In this document: one piece after another, positions 26,235-34,967 of the stretch
How positions within the stretch are numbered: the first letter of the stretch is position 1
How the letters are laid out: each line of letters begins with the position of its first letter
Origin: Pseudomonas izuensis
Lineage (GTDB): Bacteria; Pseudomonadota; Gammaproteobacteria; Pseudomonadales; Pseudomonadaceae
Assembly (NCBI RefSeq): GCF_009861505.1
Contig: NZ_WTFT01000040.1
Coordinates: 1 to 64,000, forward strand
Direction of reading: 5' to 3'
Length of the DNA: 64,000 nt
Position numbers and translations under genes: made by a program
Notes under the pieces: model-generated
Seen by the model: only the letters and a program-made list of their open reading frames with translations
Databases searched by the model: none
What the model was told of the DNA's origin: nothing

Positions 26235-27107
26235 ATGACGACGACCCTGACCTCAACCCTGACCGCCCCCAAGCCCCGCTTCAGCTCGCCGGGCCTGGAG
26301 CGTGGCTTGCTGCTGTTCCCGCTACCCGTGTTGCTGCTGATTTTCTATGTGTTGCCGTTTCTCGGCGTGGTCGGCTGGAGTTTCTCGCTGCCGACGCCGG
26401 GCATCGAACAGTACCAGCGCATCGCCACCGACCCGGCGATTCACGAAATGCTCTGGCGCACCTTGCGCCTGTGCATGACGGTCAGCTGCCTGGCCTTGGT
26501 GATCGGTTACCTGCTGGCTTACTGCTGGGTGTTCAGCCCGCCGTTCTGGCAGCGGGTAGTGGAGATCTGCATCTTCATTCCGTTCTGGATTTCCGTGCTG
26601 GTCCGGGCCTTCGGCTGGCTGATCGCCCTGCGCAGCAATGGCGTGCTCAACAACGGTCTGATGGGCATGGGCCTGATCGATCAACCGCTGCAACTGAGCC
26701 GCAATGAAATCGGCGTGGTCATCGGCATGCTCCACGTGATGATCCCGTACGCGGTGTTCCCGCTGCTGTCGACCATGCGTCAACTGGATCAACGCGTGCT
26801 CATGGCCTCGCGCGGCCTGGGCGCCGGTGCCTTGCGCACCTTCTGGCAAGTGCTGCTGCCCCAGACCCTGCCGGGCATGCTGGGCGCATTCATCATGGTG
26901 TTCGTGTTCTGCCTGGGCTTCTTCATCACCCCGGTACTGTTGGGCGGCGGGCAAACGGTGATGATCGCTGAGTATGTGTTCCTGCAAATGTTCCAGACCA
27001 GCAACTGGGGCCTGGGGGCTGCACTGAGCGTGGTACTACTGGCCCTGGTCAGCGCATTGATCTGGGTGCTGCTGAAAATGACCCGCGTGAACCGACTGGT
27101 AGGCTGA
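26235..27107 (+). CDS. ABC transporter permease, PotB-like
   Basis: 290 residues with six predicted membrane helices, the first at about 27-50. The EAA-type loop near the C-terminal half (MASRGLGAGALRTFWQVLLPQTLPG) matches the ATPase-contact motif of PotB-type permeases. It starts ten bases after the binding-protein stop and is followed by the second permease eight bases later. Confidence 0.9.
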   Translation: MTTTLTSTLTAPKPRFSSPGLERGLLLFPLPVLLLIFYVLPFLGVVGWSFSLPTPGIEQYQRIATDPAIHEMLWRTLRLCMTVSCLALVIGYLLAYCWVFSPPFWQRVVEICIFIPFWISVLVRAFGWLIALRSNGVLNNGLMGMGLIDQPLQLSRNEIGVVIGMLHVMIPYAVFPLLSTMRQLDQRVLMASRGLGAGALRTFWQVLLPQTLPGMLGAFIMVFVFCLGFFITPVLLGGGQTVMIAEYVFLQMFQTSNWGLGAALSVVLLALVSALIWVLLKMTRVNRLVG

Positions 27108-27114
27108 GACAACT

Positions 27115-27942
27115 ATGAACACTCATCGCACTAGCCTGAGCACCCGGCTGCTGGCCGTGGTCGCCATGGCCTTCATGCTGTTCCCGCTGCTGACGGTCAT
27201 TCCGGTGTCCTTCACCAGCAAGCGGTTCCTCTCGATGCCCGAAGGCAACTGGTCGCTGCGTCACTACGAAGCGCTGATCAGCAACCCTGACTGGTTCCAC
27301 GCCATCAGCCAGAGCCTGACCATCGCCTTCGCCACCAGCGTGATCGCTACCTTGCTGGCGGCCAGTTTCAGCCTCGGCATCTGGTACATGCGTTCGAAAC
27401 TGGCCACGGCGCTGATCGGCCTGGTACTGCTGCCGATGGCGATTCCGCCGGTGATTTCCGCGCTGGTCCTGTACTTCATGGAGACCAAACTCGGTCGTTT
27501 CGCACCGGGGATGGGTTACGACACGCTTTCCGGCGTGGTGATTGCCCATGTGATCATGGTCGTACCCTACGGCGTGGTGACCATGCTGGTTGCCTTGAGC
27601 CAGATTGACCGACGCATCGAACTGGCCTCGCGCAACCTCGGCGCCAGCCTGATGCAGACCACCTTCATGGTGATCCTACCGAACCTGAAACTGGGCCTGG
27701 CCTCCACTGCGCTATTGGGCTTTGCCCTGTCGTGGGAAGAGGTCGCGGTGACGCTGTTCATCACCAGCGTCGACGTCGACACGCTGCCCAAACGCATCTG
27801 GAGCGGCCTGCGCGATAACGTCGATCCGAGCGTCGCGGCGATTTCGGTGCTGCTGATCACCCTGACCCTGGTGGTGCTGATCGGGCGGCTGGTGGTTCAG
27901 CATCTGGCGGACAAGCGGGCGCAGAAGCTGTTGAACCCCTAA
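27115..27942 (+). CDS. ABC transporter permease, PotC-like
   Basis: 275 residues with six predicted membrane helices, the first at about 10-32. The EAA loop (LASRNLGASLMQTTFMVILPNLKLG) is in the usual position. It completes the four-gene importer and is followed by a strong terminator at 27969. Confidence 0.9.
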   Translation: MNTHRTSLSTRLLAVVAMAFMLFPLLTVIPVSFTSKRFLSMPEGNWSLRHYEALISNPDWFHAISQSLTIAFATSVIATLLAASFSLGIWYMRSKLATALIGLVLLPMAIPPVISALVLYFMETKLGRFAPGMGYDTLSGVVIAHVIMVVPYGVVTMLVALSQIDRRIELASRNLGASLMQTTFMVILPNLKLGLASTALLGFALSWEEVAVTLFITSVDVDTLPKRIWSGLRDNVDPSVAAISVLLITLTLVVLIGRLVVQHLADKRAQKLLNP

Positions 27943-27968
27943 ACGCGCTATCTCGCGACCGAACGGAA

Positions 27969-28006
27969 AATGCCCCGTGTTTGCTACGAACACGGGGCAT
28001 TTTTTT
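27969..28006 (+). terminator. Rho-independent terminator of the ABC importer operon
   Basis: AATGCCCCGTGTT (27969-27981) pairs perfectly with AACACGGGGCATT (27989-28001), loop TGCTACG, followed by six Ts. Confidence 0.95.
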
Positions 28007-28069
28007 GCGGCGATCTTCAGCGAAACGGGTAAAATCCGGCCACACATTGTTGGCAAAGGATACTGCCTG

Positions 28070-28570
28070 ATGATCAATACCCTGCAAAACACACCGTTAT
28101 GGGCTTACGCGGTTTTTCTGTTGCTCTGTTACCTGGGCATCAAAGCCCTCTTCCCGACCCGCGAAAGCAAAACCTCGTTGATGCTCACCCCGCCGATTCT
28201 GCTGGTCTGGTCGTTGTATTCGCTGGATTTGACGGACCATCCACTGCTGACCTTGGGCTATTGGGTAACCGCCGTGATCGTGGCCAGCGTCGCGGCACAG
28301 GTGATCTTTTCACGCCAGGGCGTTGTGCTGGACGAACGGGGATCCGGGCTGATATTGCGGGGAACAGCCAAGACCCTGGCGCTCTACCTGCTGTTTTTTT
28401 TCATCAACTACTACTTTGCCTATCAGGCCGAAGTGCATCCGCAATATGCGGCGACGCTGCCGATGGTCTTGCTCAAGGCGTGTGCGTCAGGCTTTGCCAG
28501 CGGCCTGTTTTGCGGACGGGCGATCCGGTTTTATCAGGTGTTCCGATTCCTGAAGACCGCGCCTTTGTAG
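28070..28570 (+). CDS. Hypothetical membrane protein, DUF6622-like
   Basis: 166 residues with four or five hydrophobic segments (around 8-25, 42-58, 66-85 and 108-127), so it is an inner-membrane protein. The start MINTLQNTPLWAYAVFLLL resembles small conserved membrane proteins I associate with DUF6622; that name is from memory. ATG 28070 has AAGGA about ten bases upstream. Function unknown. The gene lies alone between the importer terminator and a REP pair. Confidence 0.6.
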   Translation: MINTLQNTPLWAYAVFLLLCYLGIKALFPTRESKTSLMLTPPILLVWSLYSLDLTDHPLLTLGYWVTAVIVASVAAQVIFSRQGVVLDERGSGLILRGTAKTLALYLLFFFINYYFAYQAEVHPQYAATLPMVLLKACASGFASGLFCGRAIRFYQVFRFLKTAPL

Positions 28571-28657
28571 GAGCTGGCTTGCCAGCGAAGGCGGTGTATC
28601 TGATGACATCTGCATTGACTGATTTACCGTTTTCGCTGGCAAGCCAGCTCCTACAGG
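28566..28657. repeat. REP pair (BIME)
   Basis: TGTAGGAGCTGGCTTGCCAGCGAAGG and its inverted copy start at the end of the membrane-protein gene. Confidence 0.9.
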
Positions 28658-28805
28658 GGTTCACGGTTGCACGGAGCGACAAGGATTTTGCCCATCCGCC
28701 TGTTGGACCGTGACAATGCCGTCCCGGTCCAATAGATTAGTCGGCCTGAAAAGGCCCCCGTGCTTTCTCGCCTCTATTCAAGTTTAAAGAAGTAGTGAAA
28801 TTTCA

Positions 28806-29510
28806 ATGTCCGATTCCAACACCGCTGAATCCGTAGTCACCTTGTCGTCCAAAGCGGAATACGAAAACTCCATCAATCTTTCACAGCACGTGCCACAGGC
28901 CAAAACCATCAGCGAGATGGTGCTGGACGCTTTCCAGTCGAGCCGCGAAAGCGACCAGATCCGTGAACTGCGCACCGCGATCCGCCAGGCACATGACAGC
29001 TTCGACGACGACAAGGCCTATGAGCTGATGGGCCAGCTCAAGCAACTCAAGGATGCCGAGGCCGCCGATATTGCCGCCCTGGAGGACTTGAGCAGCAAGT
29101 TCCCGATCAGCCGCATTCTCTCTAGCTTCAAGGACGACCCGGCGTTTCAGGAAATCGTCTACGGTCTGGCATTGAAGGTGCTGAACCAGACGCATCAGGC
29201 GATCAGCAACCCGAGCGGCGGCAAGAGCAAGGCTGCGCGGGTGAAGAAAGAAGCCGAAGTGTTCACCATCAGCAAGGACGGCATGAGCGTCACCCTGCCG
29301 CTGCGCACGCCGCGCTCACGCCTTAATGTTGACCGCGAAGCCCTGGAGTTCCTTGGTTTCACTTTCGTCGGCGAAGGTGAAGAAGCCGAGCTCGAAAGCG
29401 AGACCTTCCTGGACAATACCGGCGCCGAACAAGCCGCCAACCGCAAGAACATCATCACCGCCCTGCAACAGCAGACTGCGTTCGACGGCTACAGCATCGC
29501 CGCGCAGTAA
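28806..29510 (+). CDS. Conserved hypothetical cytoplasmic protein
   Basis: 234 residues with no signal and no membrane segment. Residues about 25-110 look helical and charged, with heptad-like spacing (IRELRTAIRQAHDSFDDDKAYELMGQLKQL), suggesting a coiled coil. A lysine-rich linker (SGGKSKAARVKKEA) leads to a C-terminal part with mixed strands. I do not recognise the family. ATG 28806 starts the frame; a plausible promoter region is rich in A and T. Convergent neighbours are repeats and a terminator, so it is monocistronic. Confidence 0.6.
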   Translation: MSDSNTAESVVTLSSKAEYENSINLSQHVPQAKTISEMVLDAFQSSRESDQIRELRTAIRQAHDSFDDDKAYELMGQLKQLKDAEAADIAALEDLSSKFPISRILSSFKDDPAFQEIVYGLALKVLNQTHQAISNPSGGKSKAARVKKEAEVFTISKDGMSVTLPLRTPRSRLNVDREALEFLGFTFVGEGEEAELESETFLDNTGAEQAANRKNIITALQQQTAFDGYSIAAQ

Positions 29511-29558
29511 CCCAGCCCCATTGTGGTGAGCAGAAAATCTGTGGCTGGAGGAGATACT

Positions 29559-29692
29559 TGTGGTGAGGGGATTTATCCCCGTTCGGCGGCGAAGCCGTCG
29601 CAGATCCGATACCTGCGATCTTCCTGAAAAAACACAGATGACCTATTTGGGGCGGCTGCGCCACCCAACGGAGATAAATCCCCTCGCCACAC
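29559..29692. repeat. Large inverted repeat of the GAGGGGATTTATCCCC family
   Basis: GGTGAGGGGATTTATCCCCGTT is matched by inverted GGAGATAAATCCCCTCGCCAC at the other end, with further GC-rich palindromic DNA between. This is a repeat family distinct from the GGGAGCNAGC type REPs and common in fluorescent pseudomonads. Confidence 0.85.
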
Positions 29693-29705
29693 AGCCTCAC
29701 TTAAG

Positions 29706-29731
29706 AGCCCCGCCCAGCGCGGGGCTTTTTA
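29706..29731 (+). terminator. Rho-independent terminator
   Basis: AGCCCCGC (29706-29713) pairs with GCGGGGCT (29719-29726), then five Ts. It can end transcription from the hypothetical gene at 28806. Confidence 0.8.
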
Positions 29732-29868
29732 TTGCCCGTGATTCGGGCAAATCCGCGATTACTCTTCCAGTATCGACGCCAGAAACAACCTTCCCTTAAC
29801 CCTTCAGCACCACGGGTCCGCCTGCTCTGATGAAGGTCGTGGAGCGTCAACCTCACTTTCCAGCCAGA

Positions 29869-29895
29869 GACCTCAGTGGTGCAACTGCTGAGGTC
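29869..29895 (+). promoter_or_regulatory. Inverted repeat covering the ribosome binding site of the first MocR gene
   Basis: GACCTCAG (29869-29876) pairs with CTGAGGTC (29888-29895), 11-base spacer. The right arm contains the GAGG ribosome binding site, and the ATG is three bases away. It could be an operator or an RNA hairpin that blocks translation. Confidence 0.5.
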
Positions 29896-29898
29896 ATC

Positions 29899-31329
29899 AT
29901 GAACACGACCCCTTTATACCGTCAGTTGGCGAACCACTACCTGGACGCCATCCGCAGCGGCACCCTGAAAACCGGCGAGCGCTTCCCTTCGATTCGCCTG
30001 ATGATGGAAAAACACGCCGTCAGCCTGTCGACTGCGGTGCAGATATGCCGGGAGCTTGAGGACTACGGTGTGCTGGAGGCGCGGCCACGCTCCGGCAACT
30101 ACATTCGCCAGCCCGACACGCCGGCCAGACCTGCACCGATCGCCCTGCCCCCGCCGCTGGATGCCGAGGCCTATGTGGGCATCCACCAACAGGTGTCATC
30201 GGTGCTCAAGGCCAGTCAACAGGCGACGATCAAGGTCAACTTCGCCAGTGCCTACTGTGCACCGCAGCTTTATCCGCTCAAGACCCTGCAGGACAACATG
30301 CTCAGGGCGTTGCGCCAGGACCCGCATTTGCTCGATACCGCGGGCTCGACCTGCGGCCATATCGCGCTGCGCAACATCCTCGCACGCCGGGCGTTGACGA
30401 CCAAAACCCACCTCACCGCCGAGCGCATCGTGATCACCAACGGCGCAACCGAAGCGATCAATCTGGCGTTGCGCGCGGTGACCTGTCCAGGCGATACCGT
30501 GGCGGTGGAGTCGCCGACCTTCTACGGTTTGCTGCAGATTCTCGAAAGCCTGAACCTGCGGGTCCTGGAAGTCCCGGCCTCGTCCCACAGCGGGATCAAT
30601 CTGCTGGCCCTCGAACAATTGTTGCAAGGCCCCGAGCGGATCAAGGCATTGATCGTCATTCCCAACCTGCATAACCCGTTGGGCAGCATCATGCCCGACG
30701 CCAACAAGGCGCGACTGGTGCAACTGTGCGCCGGGCACGACACCGTGCTGATCGAAGACGACACCTATGGCGATCTGGTGGAAACCGAGCAACCCTTGTC
30801 CACGCTCAAGCACTGGGACCGCACCGATAACCTGATCTATTGCGCTTCCTTGAACAAAACCCTGGCACCGGGCGTGCGCCTGGGCTGGATCAGCGCCGGG
30901 AAATGGCACGAGCGCGTCGAGATGCTCAAGCACACCCAGTCCCATGGTTGCGAAGCCTTGTCGCAACTGGCAGTCAGTGCCTACCTGGGGACACCGTCCT
31001 ACGAACGTTACCTGCGTCGTTTGCGCAAAACCCTGACGCTACAGCGCCAGCACATGAGCGAGGCGATCCAGCGTTACTTTCCCCAGGGCACGAGCGTGAC
31101 CAATCCTCGGGGCGGGACATTGCTGTGGGTGGAATTGTCCCGTGAACATTCGTCCATGGCGTTGTTTCACGAGGCCCTGAAGGTCGGCATCCTGATTTCC
31201 CCTGGGGATATCTTTTCCAATGCCAGGCGTTTCGGTCATTTTGTGCGGATTGGCTGTGGCGCGCCGTATTCGGCGAGGGTTGATGAGGCACTGCGGACCC
31301 TTGGCCAACTCCTCAAAAACCAAAGCTGA
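29899..31329 (+). CDS. MocR-type regulator (GntR domain fused to class I aminotransferase fold)
   Basis: 476 residues. Residues about 5-70 are a GntR winged helix (YLDAIRSGTLKTGERFPSIRLMMEKHAVS), and the rest is an aminotransferase-like domain with ITNGATEAINLALR, LIEDDTYGDLV and a Schiff-base lysine in ASLNKTLAPGVRLGW. MocR proteins use PLP to sense amino-compounds. I chose ATG 29899 because of the GAGG site six bases upstream; 29830 would need a long leader. It ends before the MBL gene of the biosynthetic cluster, convergent with it, and may be a second regulator of that cluster. Confidence 0.88.
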   Translation: MNTTPLYRQLANHYLDAIRSGTLKTGERFPSIRLMMEKHAVSLSTAVQICRELEDYGVLEARPRSGNYIRQPDTPARPAPIALPPPLDAEAYVGIHQQVSSVLKASQQATIKVNFASAYCAPQLYPLKTLQDNMLRALRQDPHLLDTAGSTCGHIALRNILARRALTTKTHLTAERIVITNGATEAINLALRAVTCPGDTVAVESPTFYGLLQILESLNLRVLEVPASSHSGINLLALEQLLQGPERIKALIVIPNLHNPLGSIMPDANKARLVQLCAGHDTVLIEDDTYGDLVETEQPLSTLKHWDRTDNLIYCASLNKTLAPGVRLGWISAGKWHERVEMLKHTQSHGCEALSQLAVSAYLGTPSYERYLRRLRKTLTLQRQHMSEAIQRYFPQGTSVTNPRGGTLLWVELSREHSSMALFHEALKVGILISPGDIFSNARRFGHFVRIGCGAPYSARVDEALRTLGQLLKNQS

Positions 31330-31336
31330 CGCGATC

Positions 31337-31428
31337 CTGTAGGAGCTGGCTTGCCAGCGAAAGCGGTGGGTCAGTCGACCTGTTTATCGTCTGAACGGGC
31401 GCCTTCGCTGGCAAGCCAGCTCCTACGG
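31337..31428. repeat. REP pair (BIME) between convergent genes
   Basis: CTGTAGGAGCTGGCTTGCCAGCGAAAG and its inverted copy. Confidence 0.9.
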
Positions 31429-31441
31429 GTAGGGGTGACTC

Positions 31442-32242
31442 TCAGGTTGGGGACTGGTGCAGGCAGATGATATGCGGATCATCATTCCAGTGCGGGAAGC
31501 GCTCGGCGATCAGTGGATCGTGGCCGGGGATGACGTGGTCTTCGCTATCGGCCAGGCGGTCGATTTCGCTGAAGGCTTCAAGGGTTTGGGCCAGGTCATC
31601 GAGAATCGGAAACGGGCTGCGCTGACGGATGTTGACCCACAGGTGCGCGGCATCCGACGCCAGCACGATCCAGCCGCGCCCGGTGTTCACCCGCACCACC
31701 TGGCTGCCGGGCGTATGCCCGCCCACCGCATGCACAGTGACACCGGGAAGCACTTGGGCCGTGCCACTGTGCAAGCGCATGCGCCCTTCGAACAGCGGCG
31801 GCAGCGCCGACATCACGTCCTCGACCTCGTAGGTTTTGTTCACCGTGCGATGGGCCATTTTCGGCCCGGTGCAGAAGCGCAGCTCCGCTTCCTGCAAATG
31901 CACGGTGGCATTGGGAAACAGCCCGAGATTGCCGGCATGGTCCCAGTGCAAATGAGTGAGAATCAGCTGCTCGACCTGTGCCGGATCGATGTCCAGTTGC
32001 CGCAGGGACTCTTCCGGGAGGCGATACATCTGACGATTGCGCCGGTCCGCCGTGGCCGGTTGAAAACAGGTATCGACCACGATCACTTGCTGCTCGTTAC
32101 GGATCACCCAGAAGTAATAATCCAGCGGCATCGGCGCATTCGGATCACCGCAGCAGGCGTCGTAGAGAAAATTCTCCCTGGCGGTGCGCTGGGCGTTGGC
32201 GCCGACACGGATGGCGAATACTTCGTACACGGGAACAGTCAT
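31442..32242 (-). CDS. Metallo-beta-lactamase-fold hydrolase, AHL lactonase-like
   Basis: 266 residues. The metal site is complete: His97-x-His99-x-Asp101-His102 (THLHWDHAG), His176 (GGHTPGS), Asp197 (ASDAAH) and His241 (PGHDP). This arrangement is that of the N-acyl homoserine lactonase group (AiiA-like), but the same fold also opens other lactones. It is the last gene of the cluster, 14 bases after the diiron oxygenase, so it may process or detoxify the product or cut a cyclic intermediate. The gene is intact. Confidence 0.85.
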   Translation of the reverse strand: MTVPVYEVFAIRVGANAQRTARENFLYDACCGDPNAPMPLDYYFWVIRNEQQVIVVDTCFQPATADRRNRQMYRLPEESLRQLDIDPAQVEQLILTHLHWDHAGNLGLFPNATVHLQEAELRFCTGPKMAHRTVNKTYEVEDVMSALPPLFEGRMRLHSGTAQVLPGVTVHAVGGHTPGSQVVRVNTGRGWIVLASDAAHLWVNIRQRSPFPILDDLAQTLEAFSEIDRLADSEDHVIPGHDPLIAERFPHWNDDPHIICLHQSPT

Positions 32243-32256
32243 ACGAACCTCCAGGT

Positions 32257-33216
32257 TCAGGCGGCCGCGCTGGCTTTGAGGGTCGGGCGAAAATCGAAAT
32301 CGATCAGCTCGCTGATGCCCAGATCCTGCGCCAATTTATGCAGACCACTGTAGTCGCGCATGATCGTCGCGTTCTTGTTGCTCTCACGGGTGTCGGCAAT
32401 GATCGACGCGGCCTCCTCCACCCCGAGCTGGGTCAGAATCGCCTCCCACATCGAGTAGTCCTGGGCGACAAACGCACTCAGCGCTACCGACAAGGTGCGT
32501 GCGAAAAATTCCCGCTGCACGGGCTGCATGTTGGCGTACATGACCTTGGCCACTTCGGCGAGCACTTTGCTGTGGGCATATTCGTCGCGGTTATGCATTT
32601 CAGCCACGCGGCGGTTTTGCGGCTGGATGCTCTGGTCATCCGCCAACAGATCCAGATAAGCGTTGACGCTAATCTCGGCCACCACCGCAAAGGTGATTGC
32701 CGCCAGATCTTTCTGCCATTGCTCGGCCAGTGTTTCTCGCAAGGCCAGCAGCCGCAGATAGGTGACTGACGGCGGCAAGTCCAGATCCTGATCGAGCGCG
32801 CGCTCCAGTTTGGTCCGCTCGATGGCCCGCAGGTGCATGAGCGTGTGGTAGTGCTCGTCGATCAAGGTCTGCTGCATGGCCTCGCGAAAATGCCAGTCAT
32901 CCTTGCCCAGGTATTGATTGGCAATGACGCTCAGCGCCGGGTTCACCACGTGCTCCTCGGCGGTCACGGTGCGCAGGTTGTAGCCGATCCAGCCCCAGGT
33001 CACCACGCTGCTCTTGAGCGCCTCGCTCAAGGCCTGGAATTTCGGGTGGTGAAAAAACGGCACCATGCGCTCCGGGTAGTCCGGGCGCGACGGGTCGAAC
33101 ACCTCGTCGACCGACATCTTCTCCGGCGAGCACACCGTTGCGCGTCGGGTCCAGGCCTGATTGAGCCGCACGATCAGTTGATGATCGACCTGGGCGATCT
33201 CGATTGCTGTTTGCAT
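32257..33216 (-). CDS. AurF-type diiron oxygenase
   Basis: 319 residues. Two Ex(28-37)DExxH motifs mark the AurF fold: Glu88 with Asp120-Glu121-x-x-His124 (IDEHYHT), and Glu181 with Asp211-Glu212-x-x-His215 (NRDEYAHS). AurF-group enzymes oxygenate amines to hydroxylamines, nitroso or nitro groups (AurF, CmlI, MgoC in mangotoxin synthesis). ATG 33216 is chosen over the longer frame. The neighbours (aminomutase family, aminotransferase, 2OG oxygenase) suggest it N-oxidises an amino-acid derivative. No NRPS gene is near, unlike the mgo and ham clusters. Confidence 0.85.
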   Translation of the reverse strand: MQTAIEIAQVDHQLIVRLNQAWTRRATVCSPEKMSVDEVFDPSRPDYPERMVPFFHHPKFQALSEALKSSVVTWGWIGYNLRTVTAEEHVVNPALSVIANQYLGKDDWHFREAMQQTLIDEHYHTLMHLRAIERTKLERALDQDLDLPPSVTYLRLLALRETLAEQWQKDLAAITFAVVAEISVNAYLDLLADDQSIQPQNRRVAEMHNRDEYAHSKVLAEVAKVMYANMQPVQREFFARTLSVALSAFVAQDYSMWEAILTQLGVEEAASIIADTRESNKNATIMRDYSGLHKLAQDLGISELIDFDFRPTLKASAAA

Positions 33217-33283
33217 GACGCGATACCTGTAGGACGCGTACCCGCTCACGGGTACGCCAATGGAATGAAAAGCGACGGAAGAA

Positions 33284-34042
33284 TCAGGCCAGCCAGTAGC
33301 GAGTCAGGTGCCGCGCCGGGTCAGTGTATCGACTGCGGGCGTGGATCATGCGCCAGTTGTCCCAAATCAGCAGGCAGCCGTCGGGAATCAGCACCGGAAC
33401 ATTGTGCTCGACGAAATACGCTTCTCCGAGCACGGCAAACCTGGCCAGCGGCGAGTCGTTGTTGGCAACCTGAGACTGCTGCAAGGCTTCCTTGGACGGG
33501 TTCACGTCGCCGTAGTGAAACTGGTTGTAGCTGAAGCGGAAAATGTCGCCGTCCTCTGTAGGCGTCAGGATGTATTCCTTGACCCGAGTCTGCGCAGGTT
33601 CGCCGGGTTTGGCGGTGGCGACGAACTCCACCGGGGTATCATCCAGCCATTCGCGCAACTCAGGCTCGGTGCGCTCCAGCGACTTCAGAAACGCATAACC
33701 ATCCACCAAGCCAGTGTGCCCGCCACCGCAGGTTGCCTGCCGATGGCAATGCAATGCCAGGTAACGTGGCGGCGGGCCATACACCGGCGCTTCGGTGTGC
33801 GGGCCGATGCCGTTCATGCTCTGGGAGTACGGCAGGTCTTCGTAGCCGGGCTTGCGGGTGATGGCAAAAGCCGTCTGCCCGTTGAATTGCGGAATGACCG
33901 GACCGAACTCATGCAATGTGCCGACAACATCGTGGGCGAATTCGCCGGGGGTCAGAACCGTCCAGCCGCGGCTCGACAATTCTTCATGGCGATGGCCCAG
34001 CGATACGTAAGGTTTGGACGCAACAATCCCTTGATTTGGCAT
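33284..34042 (-). CDS. TauD/TfdA-family Fe(II)/2-oxoglutarate oxygenase
   Basis: 252 residues. Iron ligands are His82-x-Glu84 (GPHTEAP) and the distal His234 (RMIHARS), and the 2-oxoglutarate arginine is Arg244 or Arg248 near the C-terminus. Because the carboxylate ligand is kept (Glu, not Ala/Gly), it should hydroxylate or desaturate, not halogenate. It starts 21 bases after the aminotransferase and has AGGA upstream. Probably acts on the same amino-acid scaffold as the AurF-type enzyme. Confidence 0.85.
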   Translation of the reverse strand: MPNQGIVASKPYVSLGHRHEELSSRGWTVLTPGEFAHDVVGTLHEFGPVIPQFNGQTAFAITRKPGYEDLPYSQSMNGIGPHTEAPVYGPPPRYLALHCHRQATCGGGHTGLVDGYAFLKSLERTEPELREWLDDTPVEFVATAKPGEPAQTRVKEYILTPTEDGDIFRFSYNQFHYGDVNPSKEALQQSQVANNDSPLARFAVLGEAYFVEHNVPVLIPDGCLLIWDNWRMIHARSRYTDPARHLTRYWLA

Positions 34043-34063
34043 GGTGAGATTCCTGGCGGTTGA

Positions 34064-34936
34064 TCAGGCGTTGACGGTTGAGGTGTAAGCGGCAATCAAT
34101 TCGCGGCAAGCGATGCCCGGTCGGTAGCGCTGTTCATCGATGCTCTGCACGGGAGTGATTTCGGCGGCGGTGCCGGTCAGAAAACACTCGTCGAAGTCGC
34201 CGAGTTGCGTAGGCAAAATCGTCGTCTCGATCACCTGGTAATCCAGGGCCCTGGCCAGTTCGATGACGGTCTGACGGGTAATGCCGTCGAGGAAACAATC
34301 CGGCACCGGCGTGTACAAGGTCCGACCTTTGGCGAAGAACACGTTGGCGCTGGTGGCTTCGGCGACGTGGCCCCGCCAGTCGAGCATCAACGCATCGTGA
34401 TAGCCGTAGTTTTCCGCGTCGTGCTTGCTCAGCGTGGCGATCTGGTAATGCCCCGACGCCTTGGCTTCGAAGGGGCTGCTGCTCGGTGGCGGGCGGCGCC
34501 ACGTTGCCGTCTTCAGGCGAATGCCGGCCATGCGTGCCGCCGGATCGAAGTAGCTCGGCCATTGCCAGCAGGCGATCGCCACATGCACGCGGTTGAAACG
34601 CGCCGAGGTGGAAATCATCTCGCTGCCACGCCAGGCCACCGGCCGCAGATAACCCTCGACCACCTGGTTGCGTTGCAGCAATTGGTGGCTGGCCGCTTCC
34701 AGTTCGGCCGGTTCAAACGGGATGGCAAAATCCATCAGTTGCGCCGAGCGATACAGCCGCTCGGTGTGCTCGCGCAACTTGAAGACCTTGCCGTAGTACA
34801 CGCGCTCACCTTCATACACCGTGCTCGCGTAATGCAAGCCGTGGCTCAGCACATGCAGGCGCGCCTGGGACCATTCGACGAACTCGCCGTCGAGCCAGAT
34901 CCATCCTTCGCGTTGATCAAACGGGATACTGCTCAT
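34064..34936 (-). CDS. Class IV aminotransferase, branched-chain type
   Basis: 290 residues of the IlvE/Dat fold. Catalytic lysine Lys171 (ATLSKHDAE) and the PLP contact Glu193 (EATSANVF) are visible, with GLHYASTVYEGERVYYGK near the N-terminus. The replaced residues around the substrate site prevent a call on side-chain preference. It sits 31 bases after the KamA-family gene and 21 bases before the TauD gene. It may supply or remove an amino group in the pathway; as an extra copy it is unlikely to be the housekeeping ilvE. Confidence 0.85.
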   Translation of the reverse strand: MSSIPFDQREGWIWLDGEFVEWSQARLHVLSHGLHYASTVYEGERVYYGKVFKLREHTERLYRSAQLMDFAIPFEPAELEAASHQLLQRNQVVEGYLRPVAWRGSEMISTSARFNRVHVAIACWQWPSYFDPAARMAGIRLKTATWRRPPPSSSPFEAKASGHYQIATLSKHDAENYGYHDALMLDWRGHVAEATSANVFFAKGRTLYTPVPDCFLDGITRQTVIELARALDYQVIETTILPTQLGDFDECFLTGTAAEITPVQSIDEQRYRPGIACRELIAAYTSTVNA

Positions 34937-34967
34937 GTCCTTGTCTCCCCAATACTCAAGCGTCGTC

